Below are positions 35,580 through 45,680 of a stretch of DNA of 64,000 nucleotides, one piece after another. The position numbers and the translations under genes are program-made. Under the pieces are notes generated by a model that was not told the origin of the DNA, ran no database searches, and was given only the letters and a program-made list of their open reading frames with translations. Source of the DNA: Mycobacteriaceae bacterium (lineage in GTDB: Bacteria > Pseudomonadota > Gammaproteobacteria > Burkholderiales > Burkholderiaceae_D); contig CAJCHO010000114.1 of NCBI GenBank assembly GCA_903970145.1, forward strand, positions 1 to 64,000, written 5' to 3'. How positions within the stretch are numbered: position 1 is the stretch's first letter; every line of letters starts with the position of its first letter.

Positions 35580-35930
35580 ATGAATGCAGTGACCGAAATG
35601 CCTGCGCCGCTGGTCTTTACCGACGCGGCTGCAGCCAAGGTGAAAGAGCTGATCGATGAAGAGGGCAACCCGGAGCTCAAGCTGCGCGTGTTCGTGCAGG
35701 GCGGCGGTTGCTCGGGCTTTCAGTACGGTTTTACCTTCGATGAAGCGCTCGCCGAAGACGATACCGCCATGGAGAAAAATGGCGTGACCCTGTTGATCGA
35801 TGCGATGAGCTACCAGTACCTGGTCGGCGCTGAAATCGACTACAAGGACGATCTCGAAGGCGCCCAGTTCGTCATCAAGAATCCCAACGCGACCAGCACC
35901 TGCGGCTGCGGTTCGTCGTTCTCGGCCTAG
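35580..35930 (+). CDS. erpA: Iron-sulfur cluster insertion protein ErpA
   Basis: A 116-residue A-type Fe-S carrier. The three cluster-binding cysteines are Cys44 ([11 protein letters not shown]) and Cys108/Cys110 (STCGCGSSF). It transfers clusters to targets, among them isoprenoid enzymes in other bacteria. The ATG at 35580 is chosen because GGAG lies 6 nt upstream; a TTG at 35568 would add four residues. The stop is 5 bp from the stop of the convergent anmK gene. Confidence 0.95.
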   Translation: MNAVTEMPAPLVFTDAAAAKVKELIDEEGNPELKLRVFVQGGGCSGFQYGFTFDEALAEDDTAMEKNGVTLLIDAMSYQYLVGAEIDYKDDLEGAQFVIKNPNATSTCGCGSSFSA

Positions 35931-35934
35931 TTCA

Positions 35935-37089
35935 TCAGGTCGGGCGTGGCGGGGTGCGCAGCACCCCGGGGTAGAGCGCGCCAAGTACGCGTGCACCGCG
36001 TGCTCCCGTTACTGCCGGCAGATTGCCCGGTGCACCATTGAGAAATTGGTGCGCAAGCCACGCAAACGCTAGTCCCTCGACCTGTCCAGAGGCGATCCCC
36101 AGTTCGTCGCTGGTGCGCAGCGCCACCTCGCGACCGAGTGCATGAGCGAGCGCACGCGCCAGTCTGGCGAGCAGGTCACGATTGAGCGCACCCCCTCCAC
36201 ACACGATGACTTCCTCGCTGCGCGGCGCATGACGGGCGAGGCTCTGAGCCGCCGATTGCGCGGTGAATTCGGCGAGCGTTGCCTGGACGTCGCGGGCGAC
36301 GGGGCTGCCCCCGAGCCGGCTCAATTGAGCGTTAAGCCAGCGCTCCGAAAACAGGTCCCGCCCGGTACTCTTGGGTGGTTCCAGTTCGAGCCAGGGTTCG
36401 CTCGCCAATATCTCAAGCAGCGCCGGGATCAGTTGTCCGCCGGCAGCCCACTGGCCGTCACCATCAAAGGTGCCTTGACCGTGGGCATTGGACCAGTGGT
36501 CAAGCAGGACATTGGCGGGACCGCAGTCCCAGCCACGCACCGGCGCCGAATCGCCGCGCGGTGGCAGATGGGTCCAGTTGGCAATGCCTCCGAGATTGAG
36601 CACCGCTCGCTCCCGGCTGTCGTGCCCGAACACACGCGCATGCAAGGCCGGCACCAGCGGTGCCCCGTGGCCACCGGCTGCGATGTCGCGCGCCCGAAAA
36701 TCCGCCACCACGTCAATCCCGGTCATCTCGGCCAATCGCGCGGGGGCGTTGATCTGCCAGCTGTAGCCCAGCTCCGGTCGGTGACGCACTGTCTGTCCGT
36801 GGGCACCGAGCGCACGCACCAGTTCGCTGCGCAGCCCCGCGCGATTGAGGACCAGCCGTACCAGATGGGCGTAATGCTCGACCAGTTCGTTGGCCGCGAG
36901 CGCAGCGCGATGCAATTCGTTGTCCGATTCGTGCTGCAGATCGAGAAACTGCTGTCGCAGACTCGGCGCAAAAGGCAGGTGGGCATGCGCGAGGATTACC
37001 GGCACCGCATGGGCACAATCGGCCAGAACCGCGTCCGCACCGTCCAGGCTGGTCCCTGACATCAGACCGATGGTCAGTGAGCGTTCCAT
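35935..37089 (-). CDS. anmK: Anhydro-N-acetylmuramic acid kinase
   Basis: A 384-residue ASKHA-type kinase that converts 1,6-anhydro-MurNAc, released by wall turnover, to MurNAc-6-phosphate. The phosphate-binding start GLMSGTSLDGADAV, the GAHGQTVRH motif, VVADFRARDIAAGGHGAPLVP and VCGGGALNRDLL are all typical. The start is at the ATG 37089 (MERSLTIGL); a longer open frame to 37179 overlaps the upstream peptidase gene and is unlike the family. It lies 14 bp behind the M23 peptidase gene, so wall cleavage and recycling share an operon. Confidence 0.95.
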   Translation of the reverse strand: MERSLTIGLMSGTSLDGADAVLADCAHAVPVILAHAHLPFAPSLRQQFLDLQHESDNELHRAALAANELVEHYAHLVRLVLNRAGLRSELVRALGAHGQTVRHRPELGYSWQINAPARLAEMTGIDVVADFRARDIAAGGHGAPLVPALHARVFGHDSRERAVLNLGGIANWTHLPPRGDSAPVRGWDCGPANVLLDHWSNAHGQGTFDGDGQWAAGGQLIPALLEILASEPWLELEPPKSTGRDLFSERWLNAQLSRLGGSPVARDVQATLAEFTAQSAAQSLARHAPRSEEVIVCGGGALNRDLLARLARALAHALGREVALRTSDELGIASGQVEGLAFAWLAHQFLNGAPGNLPAVTGARGARVLGALYPGVLRTPPRPT

Positions 37090-37103
37090 GGTTGGTGAGC
37101 CGC

Positions 37104-38495
37104 CTAACTGGTCTCGCCAAGGGGGGTGGCACTTGCGAGCGTGTCGGCGCTGCGCAAGAGATCGAGCAATCGCGCACATTCTGCGCTGCGTACCCGAAAT
37201 AGCGGGAGCTGCTCTGCGGCAATCGGCTCGGCCGGAGGCAGCGTCACGCGCAGCGGGTCGCGCGGTACGCCGTCGATGCGGAATTCATAGTGCAGGTGGG
37301 GTCCGGTAGCCCAGCCGGTCATGCCGACGCGTCCGATGACATCGCCCTGCGCAACCCGGCTGCCACGGTGCAGGCCGGCCGCGAATCCCGAGAGGTGTCC
37401 ATACACGGTTGCATAGGCTCCTGCGTGGCGCACGATGACGACGTTGCCGTAGCCGGTCTGTACTCCCGCAAAGTCGATCACGCCATTGGCAGTCGAGCGC
37501 ACGGGAGTGCCGATCGGTGCCGCATAGTCGACCCCGGTATGCTGGCGCCAGGTGTTAAGAATCGGATGCAGACGCCCACCAAATCCGGAGCTGATCCGGG
37601 TGAATTCGAGCGGGCTCTTCAGAAAGGCGCGCTTCATGCTCTGGCCGCTGGCGCTGTAGTAATTGCCGGCCTGGCCGGGACTCTCGAACCACACCGCCTG
37701 GTGGACGTGCCCGGAGGTGATGAACTCGACGGCCAGCACGCGTCCCGGGTGGCTGCGCGCGGTTGCCCCATCGAACATCTCGTAGGCCACACGCAAGGTA
37801 TCGCCGCGTCGCAGGTCACGGTAGAAATCGATCTCTCCCGAGAATATATCGGCGACCTGGGTGGCGACGCTGTCCGGGATTGCCGCCCGGTCGGTTGCCG
37901 CAAACAGCGAGATCTCGATGCGTGCGCTGCGCATTTCGACGCGCGCGTCATGCTCGCCACGCACCTCGGAAACCTGGAATCCCGCCGGATCGCGACTGAC
38001 GACCAGAGCCCGCCCGGCGCTGCTGCCGTCATCGGTGCCCAGATCGTAGCGCAACGCAACGAGGCTGCCCGCGGAGTCCGTGCTGACCTGCAACAGGTGG
38101 CCCGGTCGCAATTGATAGAGCGCGCGCGCCCGGGCATCGCCGTGCACGAAATTCTCGGCTGCCGCGTCGCTGACATGCAAGCGCGCGAGGACAGTTCCGA
38201 GTGTGTCGCCGCGCCGCACCCGCTCTTCCTCGATGAATTGCTGTCCAGCCGGATCCAGGGCGGCGACCCGGCTGCGCAGATCGAGCGCCGCCAGATCGGT
38301 ACTGATCTGACTTACGGGTACGTCCGACGAATCGGAAGCCAGTGGCACGAAGCCAAATGCGGTGACGCCCCCGATCAGAAATAAAATGCAGGCTGCCAAT
38401 AGCCGCGGTCGGACGCCCGCATCGACCCGATGGGCCCAGGCGCCGAGCAATGCGTGCAGCGTCGAGGGCGGGCGTTCAAGAGAGTGCTTGGACAT
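37104..38495 (-). CDS. M23 family murein endopeptidase (MepM-like)
   Basis: A 463-residue membrane-anchored peptidase. One helix near the N-terminus (about 35-52) anchors it. Then come an OapA/LysM-like region (VRRGDTLGTVLARLHVSD), a long mixed domain, and the C-terminal LytM domain (about 310-415) with the zinc ligands in RLHPILNTWRQHTGVDYAAP (HxxxD) and GPHLHYEFR (HxH). It should cut peptidoglycan cross-links for growth. ATG 38495 begins MSKHSLERP; an extension to 38534 is possible, and neither start has a clear ribosome-binding site. It is divergent from tyrS and upstream of anmK. Confidence 0.92.
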   Translation of the reverse strand: MSKHSLERPPSTLHALLGAWAHRVDAGVRPRLLAACILFLIGGVTAFGFVPLASDSSDVPVSQISTDLAALDLRSRVAALDPAGQQFIEEERVRRGDTLGTVLARLHVSDAAAENFVHGDARARALYQLRPGHLLQVSTDSAGSLVALRYDLGTDDGSSAGRALVVSRDPAGFQVSEVRGEHDARVEMRSARIEISLFAATDRAAIPDSVATQVADIFSGEIDFYRDLRRGDTLRVAYEMFDGATARSHPGRVLAVEFITSGHVHQAVWFESPGQAGNYYSASGQSMKRAFLKSPLEFTRISSGFGGRLHPILNTWRQHTGVDYAAPIGTPVRSTANGVIDFAGVQTGYGNVVIVRHAGAYATVYGHLSGFAAGLHRGSRVAQGDVIGRVGMTGWATGPHLHYEFRIDGVPRDPLRVTLPPAEPIAAEQLPLFRVRSAECARLLDLLRSADTLASATPLGETS

Positions 38496-38695
38496 GCGTT
38501 GGGCTAGAATTGGCCTCTGGCAAGAGTGGATCAAACGGACAATGCGGGCGCCGCCGGATTAATTCTCTACGTCTCTGAACGGACGTTCAGCCACTGGGGC
38601 GGAGGCATTGTAGCATGCAGGTTTTTTGAATTTTGCGCATCCGGGTGCCTGGCACCTGCGCGTCAGCCGGCTCGTTACGGGCCGGGTTTCAGGCA

Positions 38696-39946
38696 ATGAT
38701 GGACCATGAGATTTCAGTGAGTAACGAGACCACGCAAGTGCCGGACCGGGATGTCGAGAAGGCGCTGGCGATTGCCAGGCGCGGTGTCGATGAGCTGCTC
38801 ATCGAGAGCGAGTTCGCCGGCAAGCTCGGGCGATCGATGCGCAGCGGCGTCCCGCTGCGCATCAAACTCGGCTGCGACCCGACCGCGCCTGACCTGCATC
38901 TTGGCCACACAGTGGTTCTGAACAAGATGCGCCAGTTGCAGGACTTGGGGCATACCGCGATCTTTCTGATAGGTGATTTCACCTCGATGATCGGTGACCC
39001 GTCAGGACGAAATACCACCCGTCCAGCGCTGACCGCACAGGAAATCAAGTCCAACGCCGAGTCCTACTTCGCGCAATGCAGCCTGGTGCTGAATGCCCGC
39101 GAGAACATCGAGATCCGCTACAACTCGGAGTGGTCCGACCCCCTGGGCGCGCGCGGCATGATTGAACTGGCCGCCAAATACACGGTAGCGCGCATCCTCG
39201 AGCGTGAGGACTTCACCAAGCGTTTTCGCGCCGGCGTCCCGATATCGGTTCATGAACTGCTCTATCCGCTCATGCAAGGTTACGATTCGGTGGCCCTGAA
39301 GGCTGACCTCGAACTGGGCGGCACCGACCAGAAATTCAATCTCCTCGTGGGGCGTGAGCTGCAAAAGGACTACGGTCAGTCCGCGCAATGCATCCTTACC
39401 ATGCCGCTATTGGTCGGGACCGACGGCGTCGAGAAGATGTCCAAGTCCAAGGGCAACTATGTCGGCATCTCGGAGGCTCCCGAAAAGATGTTCGGCAAGC
39501 TCATGTCGATCTCCGATCCGATGATGTGGCATTACTACGAGCTGCTGTCGTTTCGTAGCAGCGAAGAGATCCAAGCCTTGCAAGAGGAAGTCGAGCGGGG
39601 GCGCAATCCGCGCGACGTCAAGGTACTGCTCGCCCAGGAAATCGTCGCACGCTTTCACGATTCCGCGGCGGCCGAACGTGCGCTTGCCGACTTCGAGAAT
39701 CGTGCCGCCGGTGGTATTCCCGACCAGATGCCCTTAGTCAATCTATCCGGCGCGCCGCTTGGCATCGGCCAGCTGTTAAAGCAGGCTGGTCTTGTCGAGT
39801 CGGCCAGCGACGGCTTGCGCAATGTCGATCAGGGCGGGGTGCGGATCGATGGCAACGAAGTCAGTGACCGTGGGCTAAAGCTCGCTGCGGGAACCTACGT
39901 GGTGCAGGTTGGCAAGCGGCGCTTCGCGCGGGTGACGCTGCTTTGA
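38696..39946 (+). CDS. tyrS: Tyrosyl-tRNA synthetase
   Basis: A 416-residue class I synthetase charging tRNA-Tyr. The HIGH motif reads HLGH (68-71) in GCDPTAPDLHLGHTVVLNKM; the KMSKS motif is intact (GVEKMSKSKGNYVG). A C-terminal S4 RNA-binding domain (about 350-415, IGQLLKQAGLVESASDGLRNVDQGGVRIDG) follows. The sequence type is the TyrZ-like group common in betaproteobacteria. Two adjacent ATG codons (38696 and 38699) could start; the frame is open further upstream without similarity. dtd follows after 25 bp. Confidence 0.96.
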   Translation: MMDHEISVSNETTQVPDRDVEKALAIARRGVDELLIESEFAGKLGRSMRSGVPLRIKLGCDPTAPDLHLGHTVVLNKMRQLQDLGHTAIFLIGDFTSMIGDPSGRNTTRPALTAQEIKSNAESYFAQCSLVLNARENIEIRYNSEWSDPLGARGMIELAAKYTVARILEREDFTKRFRAGVPISVHELLYPLMQGYDSVALKADLELGGTDQKFNLLVGRELQKDYGQSAQCILTMPLLVGTDGVEKMSKSKGNYVGISEAPEKMFGKLMSISDPMMWHYYELLSFRSSEEIQALQEEVERGRNPRDVKVLLAQEIVARFHDSAAAERALADFENRAAGGIPDQMPLVNLSGAPLGIGQLLKQAGLVESASDGLRNVDQGGVRIDGNEVSDRGLKLAAGTYVVQVGKRRFARVTLL

Positions 39947-39971
39947 CAGCCGGTGCGCGTGAGTGCCCGAG

Positions 39972-40436
39972 GTGATTGCTCTTATCCAGCGCGTGTTGCG
40001 AGCGGCAGTCGTTGTCGAGGGGCTCGAGATCGGCGCGATCGGGGCGGGGGTACTGGCGCTGGTGTGCGCCGAGCGTGCCGACAGCGGGCGCGAAGGTGCC
40101 CAGCTGCTCGACAAGCTACTCAACTATCGCATCTTTGCCGATGAAGCCGGCCGCATGAATCGCAGTCTGCGCGACACCGCGGGCGGCCTGTTGATAGTGC
40201 CGCAGTTCACGCTCGCCGCTGACACTCGCACTGGCACACGGCCCAGCTTCACGCCGGCGGCAGCCCCGGAAGTGGCGCGCACGCTGTTCGACGAGTTTCT
40301 CGCGGCTGCGCGTGCGGCCCACGAGACGGTTGCAGCGGGACGCTTTGGTGCGCACATGGAAGTCTCGCTGACCAACGATGGACCGGTGACCTTCTGGTTG
40401 CAGGTCGGTGCTGCGGGAGCGAGCCATGGTCACTAG
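39972..40436 (+). CDS. dtd: D-aminoacyl-tRNA deacylase
   Basis: A 154-residue DTD that removes D-amino acids wrongly attached to tRNA, a fitting neighbour of tyrS because TyrRS misacylates with D-Tyr. The C-terminal motif [10 protein letters not shown] (NxGPxT) is intact. The other signature, usually SQFTL, reads PQFTL ([10 protein letters not shown]), so the conserved Ser is replaced by Pro. The GTG at 39972 is chosen since family members begin MIALIQRV; a GTG at 39963 would add three residues. The next gene starts 11 bp before its stop. Confidence 0.9.
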   Translation: MIALIQRVLRAAVVVEGLEIGAIGAGVLALVCAERADSGREGAQLLDKLLNYRIFADEAGRMNRSLRDTAGGLLIVPQFTLAADTRTGTRPSFTPAAAPEVARTLFDEFLAAARAAHETVAAGRFGAHMEVSLTNDGPVTFWLQVGAAGASHGH

Positions 40437-42024
40437 CCTGCCCCAGCCCGAACGTGCCCTGCGCCCGCTTACGCTGAGCGTCGAGGCCGCATTGGCCATG
40501 GCGCAGGAGCGCTTTTCGGCCGGCCAGTTCGCGCAAGCCGAATCGATTGCCCTTGAAGTGCTGGCGCGCGAGCCGGAGAACGCCGGCGCCTTGCAGGTCT
40601 GCGGGGTGCTCGCGCATCGCGCCCACAAGTTTGCCATCGCGCTCGCCCTGCTCGAGAAAGCAGCGCGGCTCGCCCCCGGCGATGCGCAGGTTTATTACAA
40701 CCTGGGTGTGGTGCAGCAGGCAACCGGCAAGGCTGAGGCTGCCGCCGCTTCCTATCTGGCAACGCTGGCGATCGAACCGCGCCATTTTTCGGCGCTGCTC
40801 AATCTCGGACACGTCTGTTTTCAGGCCGAAGATCTCGATTCGGCGCGTGGCTACTATGATCGGGCGCTCGCGCTGCGTCCCGACGATCCGCTGCTCAATA
40901 TGTCGCGCGCCATGCTGGCCATGCAGTTGTGCGAGCTTGAGGCTGCTGACAGTTTTTTTGGGCGTGCGCTGGGCCTCGCGCCCGACGCCGCCCAGATACG
41001 CTGGGAAGCCGCCCAGTACTTCCTCTTAACGGGAGCCTTCGAGCGTGGCTGGCCGCTCTACGAGGCGCGCTTTGAGCCCGCCTCCCAGAGCCATGCCTGG
41101 CGCTATCCCTATCGCTTCCCGGCGTGGAACGGCGAGGATCTGCGCGGCAGGCATCTCCTGGTTCACGGCGAACAGGGCTTTGGCGACGAGATCATGTTCC
41201 TGTCTATCGTTCCGGAATTGATAAGTGCCGGGGCGCGCATCTCCATCGTCGGGGCCCCACAGCTCACCCCGCTCTGGCAGCACGTCTTTCCGGCCTCCCG
41301 GGTGTATGCACAGGCGCGCGTAGACGCTGACGCCTGGACTCGCGAGGCGCCGGGATTCCTCGATGAACTGGTGCGCGATCCGCCCGACTTCCAGATTTCC
41401 TGCGGCAGTCTCGCGCGTTGGCGTCGGGTCAAGGTCGAGGACTTCCAGAATCAGCAGCCCTATATTCCCGCCGAACCGGAGCGTGCAGCGCACGCAGAAG
41501 AGTGGCTGCGCGGCGCCTTTGGCAGCGGCGCTGCGACGCACCGCCTGCGCGTGGGTATCGCCTGGGCAGGCAATCCCTCGCGCAACCTCGCCAGCGCCCG
41601 TCGCAAGGACCAACGCCGCTCGATCGCGCCGAAGCTACTTGCGCCCCTGATGGAGATTCCGGGCATCGACTGGGTCAGTCTTCAGGCGGGGGAGGGGGCT
41701 GCCCAGGTAGGCGAGCTTGCCGGATCCTCGCGGGTACTCGACGGCGCGCCACTGTTGAGCGACTTCGCGGTGACTGCGGCGATCTGTACGCGCCTGGATC
41801 TGGTCATTACGGTCGATACTGCGCTCGCGCACCTGGCGGGTGCGATGGGTAAACCGGTCTGGATACTGCTGCCATTTGCCGGCGAATGGCGCTGGGGTCT
41901 GGACGAGCAATTCTGCCTGTGGTGGCAGACCGCCCGCCTGTTTCGCCAGCAGACGAGGGGCGACTGGGAGAGCGCGATCGCAAGAGTCGAAGAGGCGTTG
42001 AAGACGCGGCGTTTACTCGCATGA
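40426..42024 (+). CDS. TPR-containing glycosyltransferase family protein
   Basis: A 532-residue soluble protein with two parts. The N-terminal half (about 20-230) contains about five TPR units ([29 protein letters not shown] and similar). The C-terminal half (about 240-525) resembles GT9/GT41-type glycosyltransferase folds ([55 protein letters not shown]). Homologues are annotated as TPR glycosyltransferases; acceptor and sugar are unknown. ATG 40426 has GGGAG 6 nt upstream and overlaps dtd. The downstream phosphatase overlaps its stop. Confidence 0.88.
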   Translation: MVTSLPQPERALRPLTLSVEAALAMAQERFSAGQFAQAESIALEVLAREPENAGALQVCGVLAHRAHKFAIALALLEKAARLAPGDAQVYYNLGVVQQATGKAEAAAASYLATLAIEPRHFSALLNLGHVCFQAEDLDSARGYYDRALALRPDDPLLNMSRAMLAMQLCELEAADSFFGRALGLAPDAAQIRWEAAQYFLLTGAFERGWPLYEARFEPASQSHAWRYPYRFPAWNGEDLRGRHLLVHGEQGFGDEIMFLSIVPELISAGARISIVGAPQLTPLWQHVFPASRVYAQARVDADAWTREAPGFLDELVRDPPDFQISCGSLARWRRVKVEDFQNQQPYIPAEPERAAHAEEWLRGAFGSGAATHRLRVGIAWAGNPSRNLASARRKDQRRSIAPKLLAPLMEIPGIDWVSLQAGEGAAQVGELAGSSRVLDGAPLLSDFAVTAAICTRLDLVITVDTALAHLAGAMGKPVWILLPFAGEWRWGLDEQFCLWWQTARLFRQQTRGDWESAIARVEEALKTRRLLA

Positions 42025-42629
42025 ACCAGATTTACGCAGTGCGTCACGGCGAAACGGACTGGAATCGGGCCGGACGCTTTCAGGGGCAGATTGACATCCC
42101 GCTCAATGCAGCAGGTCAGCACCAGGCGGTGCGTCTCGCGCGACGCCTTGCCGACACCCCGTTCAAGGCGATTTATTGCAGCGATCTCGCGCGAGCGCGC
42201 GAGACGGTCGCCCCGCTAGCCACCTTGCACGGCCTGAAGGTGGAGGCGGAAGTGCGCCTGCGCGAACGCTCCTATGGAGTGTTCGAGGGTCTTACCCGCG
42301 CCGAGATCGCCCAGCGCCATCCGGTGGAGTATCTGCGCTGGCTCGAACGCGATCCCGATTTTGTTATTCCCGGTGGTGAAAGCATGCGGGGATTCTCCAA
42401 ACGGGCCCTCGCGGTGGTGCGCGAAATCGCTGCGCGCCACGCCCGCGACAGCGTACTGATTCTCACTCACGGTGGCGTCCTGGACGTGATCTATCGCGAG
42501 GCACTTGGCCTGCCCCTCGGAAAGGCGCGTTCCTGGAAAATCGACAACGCCGCTCTCAATCAGGTGCGCGTCGAGGCCGGTCGGATCGGGATCGTCGCGT
42601 GGGCCGACCGGGCCCACCTTGAAGACTGA
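42021..42629 (+). CDS. Histidine phosphatase family protein
   Basis: A 202-residue phosphatase of the phosphoglycerate mutase-like superfamily. The catalytic RHGET motif (AVRHGETDWNRAGRFQGQIDIPLN) lies at residues 8-12, the second His in LTHGGVLD near 150, and RERSYGVFEGLT is the third signature. It is often called gpmB, but the cofactor-dependent phosphatase branch (such as CobC-like) is more likely than a true mutase. The ATG overlaps the stop of the glycosyltransferase gene (ATGA). The product is cytoplasmic. Confidence 0.92.
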   Translation: MNQIYAVRHGETDWNRAGRFQGQIDIPLNAAGQHQAVRLARRLADTPFKAIYCSDLARARETVAPLATLHGLKVEAEVRLRERSYGVFEGLTRAEIAQRHPVEYLRWLERDPDFVIPGGESMRGFSKRALAVVREIAARHARDSVLILTHGGVLDVIYREALGLPLGKARSWKIDNAALNQVRVEAGRIGIVAWADRAHLED

Positions 42630-42635
42630 ATGAGC

Positions 42636-43382
42636 CTAGCTGCGGGAGATCGCCAAGGGTCCGAAGGCCTGGCACACCGGCATGAGCTGAACGCTATTGA
42701 TATTGACGTGGGCAGGTCGACTCGCGACCCACAATACGGTATCGGCAACGTCGACTGCGGTCAGAGGCTGGGTCCCCTCGTAGACTTTGCTGGCGCGTCC
42801 ATCGTCGCCTTTGAAGCGCACATTCGAGAATTCCGTCCCTCCGCACAGGCCCGGCTCAACCACCGTCACCCGCACTGGTGTGCCCTGCAGGTCGGCACGA
42901 AGGTTCAGGCTGAACTGATAGACAAAGGCCTTGGTCGCGCCATAGACATTGCCACCTGGATACGGGAATTCCCCGGCAACCGAACCCAGGTTGATGACAT
43001 GGCCCCGTTTGCGCTCGACCATGCCCGGCAGGATCGCGCGCGTCACCGCGGTCAGACCCTTTATATTGGTGTCGACCATGGTTTCCCAGTCGTCGAGATC
43101 GGCACGCTGAGCTGGTTCAAGCCCGAGCGCCAGTCCGGCGTTGTTGACCAGAACGTCAATATCGCGCAGCTCGACCGGTAGCGAATTGAGCAGGCCCGAG
43201 ACGCTGTCGCGATCGCGCACGTCCAGTTCAAGGGGATAGAGCGCTTGCCCCAGTTCTGCCGCGAGGGCATCCAGGCGTTCGCGACGGCGCCCGGCGGCGA
43301 TGACGCGATGGCCGGCCGCGACGAACTGGCGGGCGATTTCCGCACCGAATCCGGCGGTGGCTCCCGTGACGAGTACGATCAT
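42636..43382 (-). CDS. Short-chain dehydrogenase/reductase (YdfG-like)
   Basis: A 248-residue classical SDR. The NAD(P)-binding motif is TGATAGFG (7-14), NNAG follows near residue 84, and the catalytic Ser-Tyr-Lys set is in GSVAG and YGATK. The AGRRRERLDAL segment with basic residues favours NADPH. The nearest group is YdfG, which oxidises L-allo-threonine and reduces malonic semialdehyde; the substrate remains an inference. It starts at ATG 43382 with AGGAAAAG upstream; the long open extension to 43571 overlaps the glyA riboswitch and is spurious. It is convergent with the phosphatase gene. Confidence 0.92.
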   Translation of the reverse strand: MIVLVTGATAGFGAEIARQFVAAGHRVIAAGRRRERLDALAAELGQALYPLELDVRDRDSVSGLLNSLPVELRDIDVLVNNAGLALGLEPAQRADLDDWETMVDTNIKGLTAVTRAILPGMVERKRGHVINLGSVAGEFPYPGGNVYGATKAFVYQFSLNLRADLQGTPVRVTVVEPGLCGGTEFSNVRFKGDDGRASKVYEGTQPLTAVDVADTVLWVASRPAHVNINSVQLMPVCQAFGPLAISRS

Positions 43383-43551
43383 TGCTCTTTTCCTGTCGGC
43401 TTGATGCCTAAACTGCGATTGTCGCAAAAAAATGGGGTCGCCAAGCGCAGGCGAACGCTTGCCCACAGCAGGAAATCCGGATCCCCTGCGCCGGCAGACT
43501 TGGTTGCTCAAACAGGACGCCTCGCTTAAACTGCGGGCACCATTGGTTTCT

Positions 43552-43675
43552 GCGTAACTGGCGAAGGACATCCTGGCAACTGGATGTCGAGGTGGGGACC
43601 CACCGGGGAGCGCAGGAATTCGGGGCGGATCGCTCGCCCCACGCCGATCGCCTGGGCAGCAAAGGGGTGATCGGC
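43552..43675 (+). promoter_or_regulatory. ZTP riboswitch (pfl motif) of glyA
   Basis: The conserved core is visible: ACTGGCG at 43557-43563, stem 43591-43596 with 43599-43604 followed by GGGGAGCGC, a variable hairpin (43622-43627 with 43635-43640), and CGCCTGGGCA (43649-43658) inside a stem formed by 43643-43649 and 43669-43675. An additional hairpin pairs 43567-43573 with 43582-43588. Such elements sense ZTP/ZMP, a sign of one-carbon folate shortage, and raise glyA expression. No T run follows the aptamer, and a hairpin at 43682-43701 lies next to a CTCCTCC stretch, which suggests translational rather than termination control. Confidence 0.92.
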
Positions 43676-43785
43676 TGTCCGCTCGCGCACGTGGCGCGCG
43701 AGGGGCAACACTCCTCCTTGCCTCGCAGTACAGGCGCGTCCGGCACCGGGCGCAATCGACTCACACGCCATGGACGGGTTAGACC

Positions 43786-45030
43786 ATGTTCGACAGATCC
43801 AACACTCTTGCCAAAGTCGATCCGCAGATCTGGGCAGCCATCCAGTCCGAGGAGAGGCGTCAGGAAGAGCACATCGAGCTGATTGCGTCGGAGAACTACA
43901 CCAGTCCGGCGGTGCTCGAGGCGCAAGGCTCGCAACTGACCAACAAGTACGCCGAAGGCTATCCCGGCAAGCGCTATTACGGCGGTTGCGAGTTCGTTGA
44001 CGTTGTCGAGAGCCTCGCCATCGCGCGTGCGCGCGAGCTGTTTGGCGCCGACGCCGCGAACGTGCAGCCAAATTCCGGCTCCCAGGCCAATCAGGCGGTG
44101 TTTTTCGCGCTCCTGAAGCCCGGCGACACGATCCTCGGAATGTCGCTCGCCATGGGTGGGCACCTGACGCACGGCTCACCGGTCAACATGTCGGGCAAGT
44201 GGTTCAACATCGTCAGCTACGGCCTGACCGAGGCTGAAGAGATCGATTACACGGCGCTCGAGCGCCTGGCGCACGAGCACAAGCCCAAACTGATTCTGGC
44301 CGGCGCTTCTGCCTATTCCTTGCGCATCGACTTCGCGCGCTTTGCGAAGATCGCCCGTGATGTAGGTGCCTATCTGATGGTCGACATGGCGCACTATGCG
44401 GGACTGATCGCTGCCGGCGTGTACCCCAATCCGGTGCCGCATGCCGACGTGGTGACGACCACCACCCACAAGAGTCTGCGCGGTCCACGCGGCGGCTTGA
44501 TACTGATGAAATCCCAGCATGAGAAAGCCATCAACAGCGCCATCTTCCCGGGAATTCAGGGAGGGCCTCTCATGCATGTGATCGCCGGCAAGGCGGTAGC
44601 CTTGAAGGAGGCTCTCGAGCCCGGCTTTCGCGTCTACCAGGAAGCGGTATTGGAAAACGCGCGCGTGCTGGCCGAGACCCTCGCCGCGCGCGGCTTGCGC
44701 ATCGTCTCGGGACGCACCGAGAGCCATGTCATGCTGGTCGATCTGCGGCCCAAGGGTCTGACCGGCAAGCAGGCCGAGACCGTCCTCGGTCAAGCACATA
44801 TAACCTGCAACAAGAACGCCATCCCCAACGATCCCCAGACTCCTTTTGTCACATCAGGCATCCGCCTTGGCTCGCCGGCGATGACTACCCGCGGATTTGG
44901 GGCCAAGGAGTCGGCCCTGGTTGGACAGTTGCTGGCCGATGTGCTTGACCATCATGAGGACGCAACAGCGATCGCCGCAGTACGCGAACGCGTGGCCGAG
45001 CTGACGCGTCGCTTTCCGGTCTATCGCTAG
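43786..45030 (+). CDS. glyA: Serine hydroxymethyltransferase
   Basis: A 414-residue PLP enzyme converting serine and tetrahydrofolate to glycine and methylene-tetrahydrofolate. The PLP-binding Lys229 is in [14 protein letters not shown]; the substrate-binding region [20 protein letters not shown] and [14 protein letters not shown] are typical. About 110 nt separate it from a ZTP riboswitch, which ties its expression to one-carbon status. It is followed after 23 bp by nrdR, an arrangement frequent in proteobacteria. Confidence 0.97.
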   Translation: MFDRSNTLAKVDPQIWAAIQSEERRQEEHIELIASENYTSPAVLEAQGSQLTNKYAEGYPGKRYYGGCEFVDVVESLAIARARELFGADAANVQPNSGSQANQAVFFALLKPGDTILGMSLAMGGHLTHGSPVNMSGKWFNIVSYGLTEAEEIDYTALERLAHEHKPKLILAGASAYSLRIDFARFAKIARDVGAYLMVDMAHYAGLIAAGVYPNPVPHADVVTTTTHKSLRGPRGGLILMKSQHEKAINSAIFPGIQGGPLMHVIAGKAVALKEALEPGFRVYQEAVLENARVLAETLAARGLRIVSGRTESHVMLVDLRPKGLTGKQAETVLGQAHITCNKNAIPNDPQTPFVTSGIRLGSPAMTTRGFGAKESALVGQLLADVLDHHEDATAIAAVRERVAELTRRFPVYR

Positions 45031-45053
45031 CTCCCGACAAGGAGTCAGGAAAA

Positions 45054-45530
45054 GTGCGCTGTCCCTTCTGCCAGCATCCAGACACCCAGGTACTGGATAC
45101 GCGCATCTCCGAGGAGGGCGACTCCATCCGTCGGCGCCGGCGTTGCGAGAACTGTGACAAGCGCTTTACGACTTATGAGCGCATCGAACTGGCGATGCCG
45201 ACGATCGTCAAAAAGAACGGCAGCCGCGCTGAATTCGAGCGCAGCAAATTGCAGGCGAGCATCATGCTCGCCCTGCGTAAACGGCCTGTGAGCGCAGAAG
45301 CCATCGAGGCGGCACTGGCACGCATCGAGGAAAAGCTCCTGTCGCTCGGGGCGCGTGAGGTGGCCTCCGATCGGCTCGGCGAGCTGGTGATGCGCGAGCT
45401 GCGCAAGCTCGACAAGATCGCCTACGTGCGCTTCGCATCGGTGTACCGGAATTTCGAGGACGTCGACGAATTCGCCGAGGTGCTGCGCGAGATCCGGCCA
45501 CGCAAGACGGCACGCCGCGGCGAAGGCTAA
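45054..45530 (+). CDS. nrdR: Transcriptional repressor NrdR
   Basis: A 158-residue repressor of ribonucleotide reductase operons. The zinc ribbon is formed by Cys3, Cys6, Cys31 and Cys34 (CPFC...CENC); the ATP-cone domain (about 49-139) starts [17 protein letters not shown]. Binding of dATP/ATP sets its DNA affinity. It starts with GTG, with AAGGAG about 9 nt upstream. No nrd gene lies in this window. Co-transcription with glyA is likely from the spacing. Confidence 0.97.
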   Translation: MRCPFCQHPDTQVLDTRISEEGDSIRRRRRCENCDKRFTTYERIELAMPTIVKKNGSRAEFERSKLQASIMLALRKRPVSAEAIEAALARIEEKLLSLGAREVASDRLGELVMRELRKLDKIAYVRFASVYRNFEDVDEFAEVLREIRPRKTARRGEG

Positions 45531-45680
45531 GTCGCACCTAAGCCGACGGTCGCGACGAACGGCGGCTGCGACAGGATGGTCGGCGCCCGCGTGCCGTTTG
45601 CCGTTTGGCACAATCCTCTCCTAAGACCACAAAGGCGCCTCCGGCATGCGGAGCGTCGGTCTCTCAAAGGGAGAGCGAGC

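Noticed and set aside
43383-43571. N-terminal extension of the SDR gene to 43571
   Set aside because: It would run through the riboswitch region, while the SDR fold begins exactly at the ATG at 43382 with a ribosome-binding site.
45606-45620. TGGCAC resembling half of a sigma-54 promoter upstream of the pilin gene
   Set aside because: The -12 element is missing: the place of TTGC reads TCTC, so the match is not enough to call a promoter.
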